From assembly GCA_015655015.1 (NCBI GenBank), contig JAATFV010000138.1, positions 1-47,714 on the forward strand: a DNA stretch of 47,714 nucleotides, given 5' to 3'. Both the position numbers and the translations under genes were made by a program. The notes beneath the pieces are model-generated. The model had not been told where the DNA came from. It did not search any database and was given only the letters and a program-made list of their open reading frames with translations. Positions 15,404 through 23,926 of this stretch are shown one piece after another. This stretch comes from Chitinophagales bacterium (GTDB lineage: Bacteria; Bacteroidota; Bacteroidia; Chitinophagales; Chitinophagaceae). Every line of letters begins with the position of its first letter. Positions within the stretch are counted from its first letter, which is position 1.

Positions 15404-16618
15404 ATGTCGCAGCAAAAACCGATCATCAGTACCTCTTTCAGCTACGAAACATTAGAAGAGACCCTGGACGTAAAGCCCAAGGGAGTGCCCCTGCATATTG
15501 GGATCCCCAAGGAAACAGCTTTCCAGGAAAACCGGATTGCCCTGACACCCGATGCGGTGGGTGTATTGGTCAGCAATGGCCATGAGGTGATCATCGAGCA
15601 TAATGCGGGAGAGGCATCCCATTACCGGGATAAGGATTATAGTGAGGCAGGAGCCCGGATCGTTTATGACAAAGCGGAGGTGTTAAAAGCCCCCATACTC
15701 GTGAAGAGCGCTCCGGTGATAGAAGAGGACCTGCCGCTGCTGCAGCTGAACCAGATCATTATATCTCCTATCCATCTTTCCGCCATGAAGGCGGAGCTGT
15801 TGCAAAAAATGATGGATAAACGCATAACAGGCATCTCTTTCGAGAACCTGAAAGACGATAGCGGCACTTATCCCATCGTGCGCAGCATGAGTGAGATCGC
15901 AGGCAGCGCCGTCATGCTGGTCGCCGGGCAGTACCTCAGTTCGGCCAATCATGGAAAAGGAGTGTTGCTGGGAGGCATTTCCGGCATTCCTCCTACCAAG
16001 GTGATCATCCTGGGCGCCGGTATCGTGGGTGAATTTGCGGCAAGGGCTGCCCTGGCCCTGGGCGCTTCGGTGAAGGTGTTCGACAACAGCGTATACCGGC
16101 TGAAACGGCTGCAGGTGAATATCGGGCAGCGTATGTGGACCTCCGTGATCGAGCCGCGGATCCTGGCCAAACAGCTGAAAACCTGTGAAATTGCCGTTGG
16201 GGCTCTCTCTTCCCAGACCGGCCGCACTCCTGTCGTGGTCTCGGACGAAATGGTGAGCAACATGCGGCCGGGCAGTGTGATCATCGATGTCAGCATCGAC
16301 CGGGGAGGTTGCTTCGAAACTTCTGAGATCACTACCCATGAGCATCCCATCTTCATGAAATATGGCGTGATCCATTACTGCGTACCGAATATCCCTTCAG
16401 GTTTTGCCCGTACGGCTTCCCATGCCATCAGCAATGTATTGATGCCGCTGCTGCTGGAAGCAGGAGAAGAAGGCGGATTTGAGAACCTGGTATGGCATAA
16501 AATACACCTGCGCAGCGGTATTTACCTGTTCAAGGGGGCCCTGACCAATTTCCATCTCAGTCAGCGATTTGACCTGAAGTATACGGATTTGAATCTGCTG
16601 ATCGCCAGTCAGCGGTGA
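15404..16618 (+). CDS. ald: Alanine dehydrogenase
   Basis: A 404-residue member of the alanine dehydrogenase/pyridine nucleotide transhydrogenase family, interconverting L-alanine and pyruvate plus ammonia with NAD. The N-terminal signature GIPKETAFQENRIALTPD, the EHNAGEASHYRD loop, and the Rossmann segment VIILGAGIVGEFAARAALALGASVKVFDN are all present; VIIDVSIDRGGCFETSE and HYCVPNIPSGFARTASHAISN complete the active-site region. A 35-residue N-terminal extension relative to the classical enzyme is usual in Bacteroidota. The start ATG at 15404 is the first in frame. It follows tsaE by 95 bp and may share its transcript. Confidence 0.93.
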   Translation: MSQQKPIISTSFSYETLEETLDVKPKGVPLHIGIPKETAFQENRIALTPDAVGVLVSNGHEVIIEHNAGEASHYRDKDYSEAGARIVYDKAEVLKAPILVKSAPVIEEDLPLLQLNQIIISPIHLSAMKAELLQKMMDKRITGISFENLKDDSGTYPIVRSMSEIAGSAVMLVAGQYLSSANHGKGVLLGGISGIPPTKVIILGAGIVGEFAARAALALGASVKVFDNSVYRLKRLQVNIGQRMWTSVIEPRILAKQLKTCEIAVGALSSQTGRTPVVVSDEMVSNMRPGSVIIDVSIDRGGCFETSEITTHEHPIFMKYGVIHYCVPNIPSGFARTASHAISNVLMPLLLEAGEEGGFENLVWHKIHLRSGIYLFKGALTNFHLSQRFDLKYTDLNLLIASQR

Positions 16619-16630
16619 GAATCCGCGTCT

Positions 16631-17245
16631 TTATTTATAATCTCCGATCGAAAGGACGTTCTCACAAAAATCATACTCCTGGGTATCATTGGAGCTGACG
16701 ATCACCATACGGCCCGTACAATAATCTTTAATAAGCTGCCGGTAGAGAGCGATCCCTTCGGAATCCAGGTTGGTGCAGGGCTCATCAAGCAGGATAACAG
16801 GCGTATCGGAGAAAATTGCCTGAGCCAGCCGGGCCCGTTGCCGCATGCCGGATGAATAATAGCGTATCTGTTTATGAGCGGCGCTCTCCAGCCCAACCCG
16901 GGAAAGGATATCCTTTATCGTGCAGGAAGGCAGCAGCGGCTTGAAAGACTGGTGGAACTGCAGGAATTCCGTAACAGTCATTTCTTCGATCAGCTCAAGG
17001 TAGGGAGCGGCAATAGAAATATGTCTGAACACTTGTTCGACAGCTGTTACCGGCTCCTGGTACAAGGTCTTTCCTTCACTGATGCCGATAGCCCCTCCGA
17101 TAACTTGTAATAAAGTAGATTTTCCGGACCCGTTAGGACCCGTGATCGCATAAGTATGTCCTTGTATGAATTCGTAATGGAGATGACGAAAGATCCAGTC
17201 GCGGTTGAAACGTTTGCCTGCATCAATCAGCGTAATCCTCATCAA
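16631..17245 (-). CDS. ABC transporter ATP-binding protein
   Basis: A 204-residue nucleotide-binding subunit: Walker A ITGPNGSGKSTLLQVIGG, signature YSSGMRQRARLAQAI, Walker B VILLDEPCTNLDSEG, and a terminal switch region IVSSNDTQEYDFCE where the usual histidine is not obvious. It is small and has no membrane partner next to it. The first 23 bases overlap the 3' end of lpxA, so it is translated from the same transcript; the same arrangement behind lpxA is known in other Bacteroidota. Substrate unknown; such lone ATPases resemble CcmA/heme-exporter or lipid-export types. Confidence 0.9.
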   Translation of the reverse strand: MMRITLIDAGKRFNRDWIFRHLHYEFIQGHTYAITGPNGSGKSTLLQVIGGAIGISEGKTLYQEPVTAVEQVFRHISIAAPYLELIEEMTVTEFLQFHQSFKPLLPSCTIKDILSRVGLESAAHKQIRYYSSGMRQRARLAQAIFSDTPVILLDEPCTNLDSEGIALYRQLIKDYCTGRMVIVSSNDTQEYDFCENVLSIGDYK

Positions 17246-18029
17246 AGCTGCTTTTGCTGTAGCGTTTAATAATACCCCGGCCGCTCTCCCGGATAAAGGT
17301 CACGATCTCGTCGCGCTCATCGCTGGCCGGGAACTCCTCTTCCAGGAATTCGAGCGCCTGGCTGGTATTCATTCCTTTATTATAAATGACCCGGTAGATG
17401 TCCAGGATATGATTGATCTTATCGATGGTAAAACCTCTGCGTTTGAGCCCCACGGAATTGACCCCGGAATAGCTCAAGGGCAGGCGGGCGGCCTTGATAT
17501 ACGGCGGGATATCCTTTCCTACCAGGGAGCCTCCCCCGATAAAGACGTGGGAGCCTACATGAACAAACTGGTGGATAGCGCACATACCCCCAAGGATCAC
17601 CCAATCGCCCATGACGACATGTCCTGCCACCTGGGAATTATTGCTGAGTATGCAGTTATCCCCGATGATACAATCATGCGCAATATGGCTATAAGCAAGG
17701 ATCATGCAGTTCTTACCCACTTTTGTCGTCCAGCGATCCCGGGTCCCCCGGTGGATCGTTACAAATTCGCGGATGGTAGTATTGTCGCCTATTTCTACAG
17801 TAGTCTCTTCTCCGTCAAACTTAAGATCCTGAGGATCAGCAGATACGACCGCTCCGGGATAGATCCTGCAATTTTTGCCGATGCGGGCCCCTTCCATGAT
17901 CGTTACGTTACTTCCTATCCAGGTCCCTTCCCCTATCTCCACATTCTGATGAATCATCGTGAATGGATCCACTTTTACACGGGCGCCCAATCGGGCATCC
18001 GGATGAATCGAGGTGAGAGAATGGATCAT
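17223..18029 (-). CDS. lpxA: Acyl-ACP--UDP-N-acetylglucosamine O-acyltransferase LpxA
   Basis: First enzyme of lipid A synthesis, adding a 3-hydroxyacyl chain to UDP-GlcNAc. Hexapeptide repeats start at IHPDARLGARVKVDPFTMIHQNVEIGEGTW; the catalytic region is visible in TIREFVTIHRGT and ILAYSHIAHDCIIGDNCILSNN, and the GVNSVGLKRRGF segment leads into the C-terminal helices. I use the ATG at 18029, giving 268 residues, close to family length and starting MIHSLTSIHPDA; the frame extends to 18104 with poor similarity. It sits 161 bp behind lpxC/fabZ on the same strand. Confidence 0.95.
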   Translation of the reverse strand: MIHSLTSIHPDARLGARVKVDPFTMIHQNVEIGEGTWIGSNVTIMEGARIGKNCRIYPGAVVSADPQDLKFDGEETTVEIGDNTTIREFVTIHRGTRDRWTTKVGKNCMILAYSHIAHDCIIGDNCILSNNSQVAGHVVMGDWVILGGMCAIHQFVHVGSHVFIGGGSLVGKDIPPYIKAARLPLSYSGVNSVGLKRRGFTIDKINHILDIYRVIYNKGMNTSQALEFLEEEFPASDERDEIVTFIRESGRGIIKRYSKSSFDEDYAD

Positions 18030-18190
18030 TCGACTATCAATTGATTGATTTCCAGTTTTTTCCATTGTTATTGAATCTTCCTTATGGGTTGCGGTCCTGA
18101 TCATAAAAAATGCTGAGCAAGCCCCAGCACCCGCACAAAAATAAACTTATTTGCTACAATTAACCTAAATAAAACTTCTTTCGCAGCCTC

Positions 18191-19597
18191 TTAACTTCTC
18201 TTTACCAGTTGAGCCATAAGGTCGGCCTCGGTAGCCACTTTATTGCCTACATACACGGTTCCTCTCATTTCACAGATACCCCGGCGGATCGGGCTAAGCA
18301 GCTCCATTTTTAGGAGCATCGTATCTCCGGGAACCACTTTGCTCTTGAATTTGCAGTTATCGATCTTCAGGAAGAGGGTGTCATAATCACCGGCAGGCAT
18401 GGCATTGATACAGAGGATGCCGCCGGTCTGCGCCAGGGCTTCTATCTGCAGCACTCCCGGCATGACGGGATTCCCCGGGAAATGCCCCACGAAAAAAGGT
18501 TCGTTGAAAGTGACGTTCTTGACGCCCACGATATGCTTGTCGGTAAGCTCTATGATCTTGTCCACCAGCAAAAAGGGATAACGATGGGGCAACGTTTTTT
18601 CTACCTGCTGTGTATTGTAAATCGGGGGCTGACTAGGGTCGTAGACTGGAATATTCTTTAAATGCTTGTTTTTCTTAATATATTGCTTGATCTTTTTCGC
18701 AAAATCCACATTGGTGGAATGACCCGGACGATTGGCGATAATATGCCCTTTAATGGGATAGCCGATCAGGGCCAGATCACCTACCACATCGAGCAGCTTA
18801 TGCCGGGCAGGTTCATTGGGGAAGCGTAATTCCAGGTTATTCAGGTAGCCGCCGCTCTTGACCTCGATCTTATCCCTTTTGAAGGCCTTGGCCAGGCGGT
18901 CCATTTCCTCCGCCGTAACGGGCTTGTCCACTATAACGATAGCGTTATTGATGTCGCCTCCCTTGACCAGGTTGTGCTCCAGCAGCATTTCCAGCTCATG
19001 GAGGAAGCAGAACGTACGGCAGGGAGATATTTCCACCTTGAAATCGCGCATGGTCTTCAAACCTGCATGCTGTGTCCCCAGGACAGGGCTATTGAAGTCG
19101 ATAAGGGTAGTGACTTTATATTCCATGGAGGGCATTACCACCATTTCCACCCTTTTCTTCTCGTCGTAATGGGTAATGTTCGTATCGATGCTATACCATG
19201 CTTTGGCAGCTTCCTGCTCCAGGACGCCTGCCGCTTCGATAATCTCCACGAAAGGCTGGGAGCTTCCGTCAATGATGGGTATTTCAGGCCCATTGACCTC
19301 CAGCAGGCAGTTATCTACCCCCATCCCTACCAGGGCAGCCAGCACATGTTCTACCGTGCTGACCCTGGCCCCGTTGTCTTCCAGGGTAGTCCCGCGGGAA
19401 GTATCGGTAACCAGGTCGCAATCAGCCTTAATGATGGGCTGGCCTGGCAGATCGACCCGTTGGAACTGGTAGCCAAAACCGGGATTGGCGGGTTTTAAGG
19501 TTATATCTACGTTAATACCGGTATGTAACCCTGTTCCCGATATGCTCACGACCGAGGCTAATGTGTGCTGTTTGTCTGGATTGAAGTTTGCGTCCAT
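18191..19597 (-). CDS. lpxC/fabZ: Bifunctional LpxC deacetylase / FabZ dehydratase
   Basis: A 468-residue natural fusion typical of Bacteroidota. The first 300 residues are LpxC, the zinc deacetylase of the committed step of lipid A synthesis: SGTGLHTG, VSTVEHVLAALVGMGVDN, EIPIIDGSSQPFV, and the zinc-ligand segment RFPNEPARHKLLDVVGDLAL. From about residue 320 follows FabZ, the 3-hydroxyacyl-ACP dehydratase: LPHRYPFLLVDKI and GHFPGNPVMPGVLQIEALAQTGG. The fusion ties membrane phospholipid and lipid A acyl supply. It leads a minus-strand operon with lpxA and the ABC ATPase. Confidence 0.97.
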   Translation of the reverse strand: MDANFNPDKQHTLASVVSISGTGLHTGINVDITLKPANPGFGYQFQRVDLPGQPIIKADCDLVTDTSRGTTLEDNGARVSTVEHVLAALVGMGVDNCLLEVNGPEIPIIDGSSQPFVEIIEAAGVLEQEAAKAWYSIDTNITHYDEKKRVEMVVMPSMEYKVTTLIDFNSPVLGTQHAGLKTMRDFKVEISPCRTFCFLHELEMLLEHNLVKGGDINNAIVIVDKPVTAEEMDRLAKAFKRDKIEVKSGGYLNNLELRFPNEPARHKLLDVVGDLALIGYPIKGHIIANRPGHSTNVDFAKKIKQYIKKNKHLKNIPVYDPSQPPIYNTQQVEKTLPHRYPFLLVDKIIELTDKHIVGVKNVTFNEPFFVGHFPGNPVMPGVLQIEALAQTGGILCINAMPAGDYDTLFLKIDNCKFKSKVVPGDTMLLKMELLSPIRRGICEMRGTVYVGNKVATEADLMAQLVKRS

Positions 19598-19653
19598 GCG
19601 TTAATTGTAATTCTTTCTTTTTCTTAAGCCGACAAAGATAAGGGGATTAACCA

Positions 19654-20025
19654 TTATATATCTTCCTCTCTCTCCAGCATAAGAATTGCGCTCTGCGGGA
19701 CGATGAAATATTTATCTCCTTCATACAGCACTTCCGTAGCGCCGCTCACCAGGAATACGGCGATATCTCCCTCCCTGGCCTGCAGGGGTATATATTTCAC
19801 CTGCTCATCCTGGTGCTTCCAGGGCTCGTCGTCTACCGGCATGGGAATGGCATAACCCGGCCCTGTCTTCATAACATATCCCTGCTGTACCTTTTCTCTT
19901 TCTCCGACGCCGGGGGGCAGGTAGAGGCCGGATTCGGTCCTTTCGTTGGGCTTGGAGGGGCGGATCAATACCCGATCGCCGATTACCACCAATTTCTTGA
20001 ATTTATTGTCTGAAGTAAGGTGCAT
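19654..20025 (-). CDS. GroES-like co-chaperone family protein
   Basis: A 123-residue protein with a Cpn10-like beta barrel: VVIGDRVLIRPSKPNERTESGLYLPP at the start and GDIAVFLVSGATEVLYEGDKYFIVPQSAILML at the end match GroES strand patterns. It is longer than GroES (about 95 residues) because of an inserted segment, GYAIPMPVDDEPWKHQDEQVKYIP, where the mobile loop region would differ. No groEL is adjacent, so this is a paralogue of unknown partner. TAAATTTG on the minus strand (20030-20037) ends four bases before the ATG, a possible leaderless promoter. Confidence 0.8.
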   Translation of the reverse strand: MHLTSDNKFKKLVVIGDRVLIRPSKPNERTESGLYLPPGVGEREKVQQGYVMKTGPGYAIPMPVDDEPWKHQDEQVKYIPLQAREGDIAVFLVSGATEVLYEGDKYFIVPQSAILMLEREEDI

Positions 20026-20029
20026 GGGG

Positions 20030-20037
20030 CAAATTTA
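20030..20037 (-). promoter_or_regulatory. TAnnTTTG box next to the GroES-like gene
   Basis: On the minus strand TAAATTTG is a perfect -7 box four bases before the start codon at 20025, the same spacing as in tsaE and the IS630 transposase. Confidence 0.45.
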
Positions 20038-20152
20038 CGTACTCCGTCCGGGGTATCCGTAAAAAATCCCGGGAGGGTATTAACAAAAAATTAGACGGGC
20101 AAACCCGGTTCCCGCAAATGAATTATCTTTATTTGTAGCTAAATTGATTAAC

Positions 20153-20863
20153 ATGGAAGGAAAGAAACCCAAAATATTATTATGCGAGGACGATCAGAAC
20201 CTTGGAATGGTGCTGAAGAATTACCTCGAGCTGAGCGATTTTGATGTGACCCTGGAAAGGGATGGACGGCTTGGGCTGGCAGCTTTTCAACGGGAAAAAT
20301 TTGATCTGTGCCTGCTGGATATCATGATGCCCCATATGGATGGCTTCACCCTGGCGGAAGAAATACGGGATGTAGATGCGGATATTCCTTTATTCTTCCT
20401 CAGCGCTAAAACAATGAAAGAAGATATTATTCAGGGATATAAGCTTGGAGCGGACGATTATATCACCAAGCCATTTGACAGCGAGGTGCTGTTACTGAAG
20501 ATCAAGGCTATCCTGAAACGCAATGATGACCTGAATAAGGAATCCGATAATAAAGAATTCGACCTCGGCTCCTACCACTTCAATCCCAAGCTGAGAGAAC
20601 TCTCGCATAAGGGTCAGACACAGACCCTATCCCCGAAAGAGAATGAACTGTTGAAGATGCTGTCTGAGCATATGAATGACCTGTTACCCCGTGAGCAGGC
20701 TTTGAAGAAGATCTGGGGCAGCGACACCTATTTCAACGGACGCAGCATGGATGTATACATTGCGAAGCTTCGTAAATATCTCAAAGATGATACGAATATC
20801 GAGATCGTCAATATTCACGGCAATGGGTTCAGGCTGGTAGCTCCGGTGGAGGCTGCGAAGTAA
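20153..20863 (+). CDS. rprY: OmpR-family response regulator, RprY-like
   Basis: A 236-residue regulator from the ATG at 20153; a TTG nine bases earlier is less likely. The receiver domain (residues 1-120) has the acidic pair in ILLCEDDQNLG, the phospho-aspartate in LCLLDIMMPHMDG, the threonine/serine switch FFLSAKT and the lysine in DDYITKPFDSEV. The winged-helix DNA-binding domain follows (LSPKENELLKML, GRSMDVYIAKLRKYLKDD, IVNIHGNGFRLV). It closely resembles RprY of Bacteroidota, a regulator linked to oxidative/envelope stress. Its histidine kinase is not nearby. A strong terminator follows. Confidence 0.88.
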   Translation: MEGKKPKILLCEDDQNLGMVLKNYLELSDFDVTLERDGRLGLAAFQREKFDLCLLDIMMPHMDGFTLAEEIRDVDADIPLFFLSAKTMKEDIIQGYKLGADDYITKPFDSEVLLLKIKAILKRNDDLNKESDNKEFDLGSYHFNPKLRELSHKGQTQTLSPKENELLKMLSEHMNDLLPREQALKKIWGSDTYFNGRSMDVYIAKLRKYLKDDTNIEIVNIHGNGFRLVAPVEAAK

Positions 20864-20870
20864 ATTATTT

Positions 20871-20905
20871 TAACTGTTGAAAGACCTGCGGTCTTTCAAC
20901 AGTTA
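20871..20905. terminator. Bidirectional terminator between the response regulator and ruvB
   Basis: TAACTGTTGAAAGACC and its exact reverse complement form a 16-bp stem with a 3-nt loop, between two convergent genes (stops at 20863 and 20907). Confidence 0.9.
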
Positions 20906-20906
20906 G

Positions 20907-21938
20907 TTAGAAGAGTGGAAGCTCGCCCTCCCTTCCCGGACCTTTTTTCCCCAGGTGCTCATAAGCTTTTGCCGTTGCTTCCCGTCCCCGGGGGGTGCGC
21001 ATGAGAAAGCCTTCCTGTATAAGAAAGGGTTCATAGACCTCTTCCAGCGTGCCGGTCTCCTCTCCTACGGCAGTAGCGATCGTAGTGATCCCCACCGGGC
21101 CTCCTTTAAATTTTTCGATAATGGTGGACAGAATGCGGTTGTCCATTTCATCCAGGCCATGCTCATCCACATTCAGAGCCCGCAATGCATGCTGGGTAAT
21201 AGCGAGATCGATCACACCATTGCTCAATACCTGGGCAAAGTCGCGGACCCTTCTCAGCAGGCCATTGGCGATACGGGGAGTGCCCCGGCTGCGGCGGGAG
21301 ATCTCTCCGGAAGCATCCGTAGTGATCTTTGTATGGAGAATTCCGGCGGAGCGGAGAATAATCAGCCTTAGCGTCTCCGCATTGTAGTATTCCAGCCTTG
21401 ACTTGATGCCAAAGCGGGATAAAAGAGGCGCCGTCAGCAAACCGCTGCGGGTGGTGGCGCCCACAAGGGTAAAAGGATTGATATTGAGCTGAATGCTCCT
21501 TGCGCTGGGGCCGCTATCGATCATAATATCGATCCGGTAATCTTCCATAGCGGCATACAGGTATTCTTCTACAACAGTGCTGAGACGATGGATCTCATCG
21601 ATGAACAGCACATCATGAGGTTCCAGGTTGGTCAACAGACCTGCCAGGTCGCCCGGTTTTTCAATAACAGGCCCTGATGTCTCTTTGATATTTACGCCCA
21701 GCTCATTCGCTACGATCCTGGACAAAGTCGTTTTACCCAATCCCGGAGGGCCGTGGAAGAGGATATGATCCAATGCTTCCCCCCGCATTTTAGCAGCTTT
21801 AATAAAGACTTTCAGGTTTTCTACCAATTGAGGCTGCCCGGAAAAATCTTCAATGATGGCCGGCCGGATATTATTCTCGAACTCCTTATCCGCAGGACTT
21901 AAAGCGTCTTTTTCATTGTTTAAATTGAGATTGGGCAT
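20907..21938 (-). CDS. ruvB: Holliday junction branch migration helicase RuvB
   Basis: A 343-residue AAA+ motor that drives branch migration with RuvA. Walker A is [20 protein letters not shown], Walker [13 protein letters not shown], sensor 1 [11 protein letters not shown], the arginine finger lies in PLLSRFG, and the C-terminal winged helix ends in [21 protein letters not shown] choose the ATG at 21938 ([11 protein letters not shown]); the frame continues five codons up to a TTG. TATATTTG on the minus strand (21942-21949) ends three bases before that ATG, which supports this start if the message is leaderless. Confidence 0.97.
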   Translation of the reverse strand: MPNLNLNNEKDALSPADKEFENNIRPAIIEDFSGQPQLVENLKVFIKAAKMRGEALDHILFHGPPGLGKTTLSRIVANELGVNIKETSGPVIEKPGDLAGLLTNLEPHDVLFIDEIHRLSTVVEEYLYAAMEDYRIDIMIDSGPSARSIQLNINPFTLVGATTRSGLLTAPLLSRFGIKSRLEYYNAETLRLIILRSAGILHTKITTDASGEISRRSRGTPRIANGLLRRVRDFAQVLSNGVIDLAITQHALRALNVDEHGLDEMDNRILSTIIEKFKGGPVGITTIATAVGEETGTLEEVYEPFLIQEGFLMRTPRGREATAKAYEHLGKKGPGREGELPLF

Positions 21939-21941
21939 GGG

Positions 21942-21949
21942 CAAATATA
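21942..21949 (-). promoter_or_regulatory. TAnnTTTG box next to ruvB
   Basis: On the minus strand TATATTTG matches the -7 consensus and ends three bases before the ruvB ATG. Confidence 0.45.
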
Positions 21950-22037
21950 CCAAAAAGTGAGGCTACCTGTAAATGTCCGGGACAAGACGGGATATTGAGC
22001 CGCAGATGCGTAAATTTACTTCTCAAAACAGAAAACT

Positions 22038-22664
22038 ATGGAAGTTCCCCTGCCTGAAAAGTCGATCAGCCCGGTGTACCTGGAATCAGCGTTGAGCTAT
22101 GAAGCCTATAAAAAGCTGGTAGGTGATCTGCTGGAAGCCGGCAAGACGACCGGAACCAATCATTCCGAAGCTTTCCTCCACTATTCTCACCTCAATCAGC
22201 AAAGGATGCACCGGCTGGAAAAGACGATTGTGATCCTGCCTGAAGTAAAAGAACAGATCCTGTCCATCGACAGTCCTCAAACCTGGCTGGTATTGACAGA
22301 AGGCTGGTGCGGGGATGCTGCGCAGAGCCTTCCCGTGATGCAGGCGCTGTCGCAATTAAATCCTTTGATCCGGCTACGGCTCCTCTTAAGGGATGAGAAC
22401 CTGGAACTGATGGATCAGTACCTGACGAACGGCGCCAGCAGGAGCATTCCCAAGCTGATCGCCCTGGACACCGACTCCCTGGTGGAGCTGTTCATCTGGG
22501 GGCCCCGGCCTGCTCCTTTACAGGAATTGTTCTACCGGCTGAAAGCAGCAGATACGGCCTATGATCTTATCAAAGAAGAATTACAACGCTGGTATAATAC
22601 GGACAAGACCGCTTCCATCCAAAAAGAGCTTGCCGGCCTGGCAAGCGGGAACCGCGCACTGTAG
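22038..22664 (+). CDS. Thioredoxin-family protein
   Basis: A 208-residue cytoplasmic protein with a thioredoxin-like fold. The active-site position reads TWLVLTEGWCGDAAQSLPVM: WCGD replaces the WCGPC of thioredoxins, so only one cysteine remains, and a cis-proline is suggested in SRSIPKLIALD. This one-cysteine group is widespread in Bacteroidota and annotated as thioredoxin family; the reaction is unknown. The gene converges with egtD across a GC-rich 122-bp gap. Its proximity to a thiol operon may be accidental, as it is on the opposite strand. Confidence 0.85.
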   Translation: MEVPLPEKSISPVYLESALSYEAYKKLVGDLLEAGKTTGTNHSEAFLHYSHLNQQRMHRLEKTIVILPEVKEQILSIDSPQTWLVLTEGWCGDAAQSLPVMQALSQLNPLIRLRLLLRDENLELMDQYLTNGASRSIPKLIALDTDSLVELFIWGPRPAPLQELFYRLKAADTAYDLIKEELQRWYNTDKTASIQKELAGLASGNRAL

Positions 22665-22786
22665 GGAAGAGGCGCACCTGGCGCCCGGGGAAGGGCACAC
22701 TCCGGCGCCAAAGCCAGCCAGCGCGTGACGACCTGGCAGAAAGCCAGCGGTGATCCCGCATCAATCAGGCCAGCAGATGACCCGCA

Positions 22787-23773
22787 TCAGGCCAGGCGTT
22801 CCCATAAAATATCCGCAAACCATTTTTTAGCATCGTAGAAGGTATGCACCGCATGGAAACCCGACTGCCTCGCTATATAATCCGTTTCCGGCAGCGAATA
22901 TTTCTGAGAGATCTCCATGAATATCGGCTCATTCTCCATAAAGTCGATAGTCGTTTCATTCCCTATATGGACCTGCTGGCTTATACGACTGACAAGATAG
23001 CTTTTACAGGCTCCGGTACCGGGATCGTATACCGGGTAATGTTCGAATAACTCCGGGTTGAAATCGGCGTCGAGCTCCCGGTTGATCCGCTTTAACAGGT
23101 TCAGGTTGAATGCAGCCGTGATACCCTGCCCGTCATTATAGGCATCGAGGATGGTTTTCGGATGTTTTTTCAGATCGAAGCCGATCAGCAGCAAGTCGCC
23201 GGGCCGCATCCGGCCATGCAATTGCCTGCAAAAAATAATCGCCTGCTGCATGGTCATATTCCCAATATTCGCGCCCATGAACAATACGATCTTCCGCTGA
23301 GCCGAAATATTGCTCACCCGTTCCATCTTTTCCATGTATTCGCCGTTGAGGCCATGGAACTGAAGGCCCGGCAGACTTAGCGGAAGCTTGTTCTCCAGCG
23401 AGCTGATCACATTGGAGGAAATGTCAATGGGATAATAGGTGAAAGGAGCCTTTATTTTCAGGAGCTCCCGCAACAGATAATAAGATTTGGTGGCATCGCC
23501 CGGCCCCAACTCGACCAGGTCGAAAGGGGTATTCCCTTCAACAAACAGCTGTGCTATCCTATCGGATTGATGCTGAAGGATCTCCATCTCGCAACGGGTG
23601 GGGTAATATTCAGGGCAGGCCATGATCTGCTGAAAAAGCCGGTCGCCTGTCCCGTCATAAAAATATTTGGACTGAAGGTATTTATTCGCCGCCCGTAAGC
23701 CATTGATCACGTCGTTATAGAAAACTGATGAACGGCGCCCTGCGGGCTTTCCGGTAGTTATAGCAGACAACAT
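22787..23773 (-). CDS. egtD: L-histidine N-alpha-methyltransferase EgtD-like
   Basis: A 328-residue SAM-dependent methyltransferase of the DUF2260/EgtD type, which trimethylates histidine to hercynine. Signatures are KYFYDGTGDRLFQQIM and PEYYPTRCEMEIL near the N-terminus, the SAM loop LVELGPGDATKSYYLL (residues about 86-101), FMGANIGNMTMQQAI with the substrate-binding asparagine, and a late MEISQKYSLPE. Start at 23773 is the first ATG in frame. It is the last gene of the minus-strand operon, 153 bp after egtB; the gap has a short CGCGAC/GTCGCG hairpin but no gene. Confidence 0.92.
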   Translation of the reverse strand: MLSAITTGKPAGRRSSVFYNDVINGLRAANKYLQSKYFYDGTGDRLFQQIMACPEYYPTRCEMEILQHQSDRIAQLFVEGNTPFDLVELGPGDATKSYYLLRELLKIKAPFTYYPIDISSNVISSLENKLPLSLPGLQFHGLNGEYMEKMERVSNISAQRKIVLFMGANIGNMTMQQAIIFCRQLHGRMRPGDLLLIGFDLKKHPKTILDAYNDGQGITAAFNLNLLKRINRELDADFNPELFEHYPVYDPGTGACKSYLVSRISQQVHIGNETTIDFMENEPIFMEISQKYSLPETDYIARQSGFHAVHTFYDAKKWFADILWERLA

Positions 23774-23926
23774 GGTAGACCGTTTAATTGTTTAGACCTT
23801 TATTATAGTTATTATAGCTTCAGCTTATATGCAATTTTTGCGCCGGCTTTAGGGAGCGGGCTTTCCGCGACGGGTCGCGAAAATGCCCGGGTCTAATGAT
23901 GGCCCTTAGGGCATTAGGCCCGTGGC

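Noticed and set aside
22665..22786. Possible small RNA or terminator between the thioredoxin-like gene and egtD
   Set aside because: GC-rich with GGCGCC-like pieces, but no stable, well-defined stem with a T-run could be drawn.
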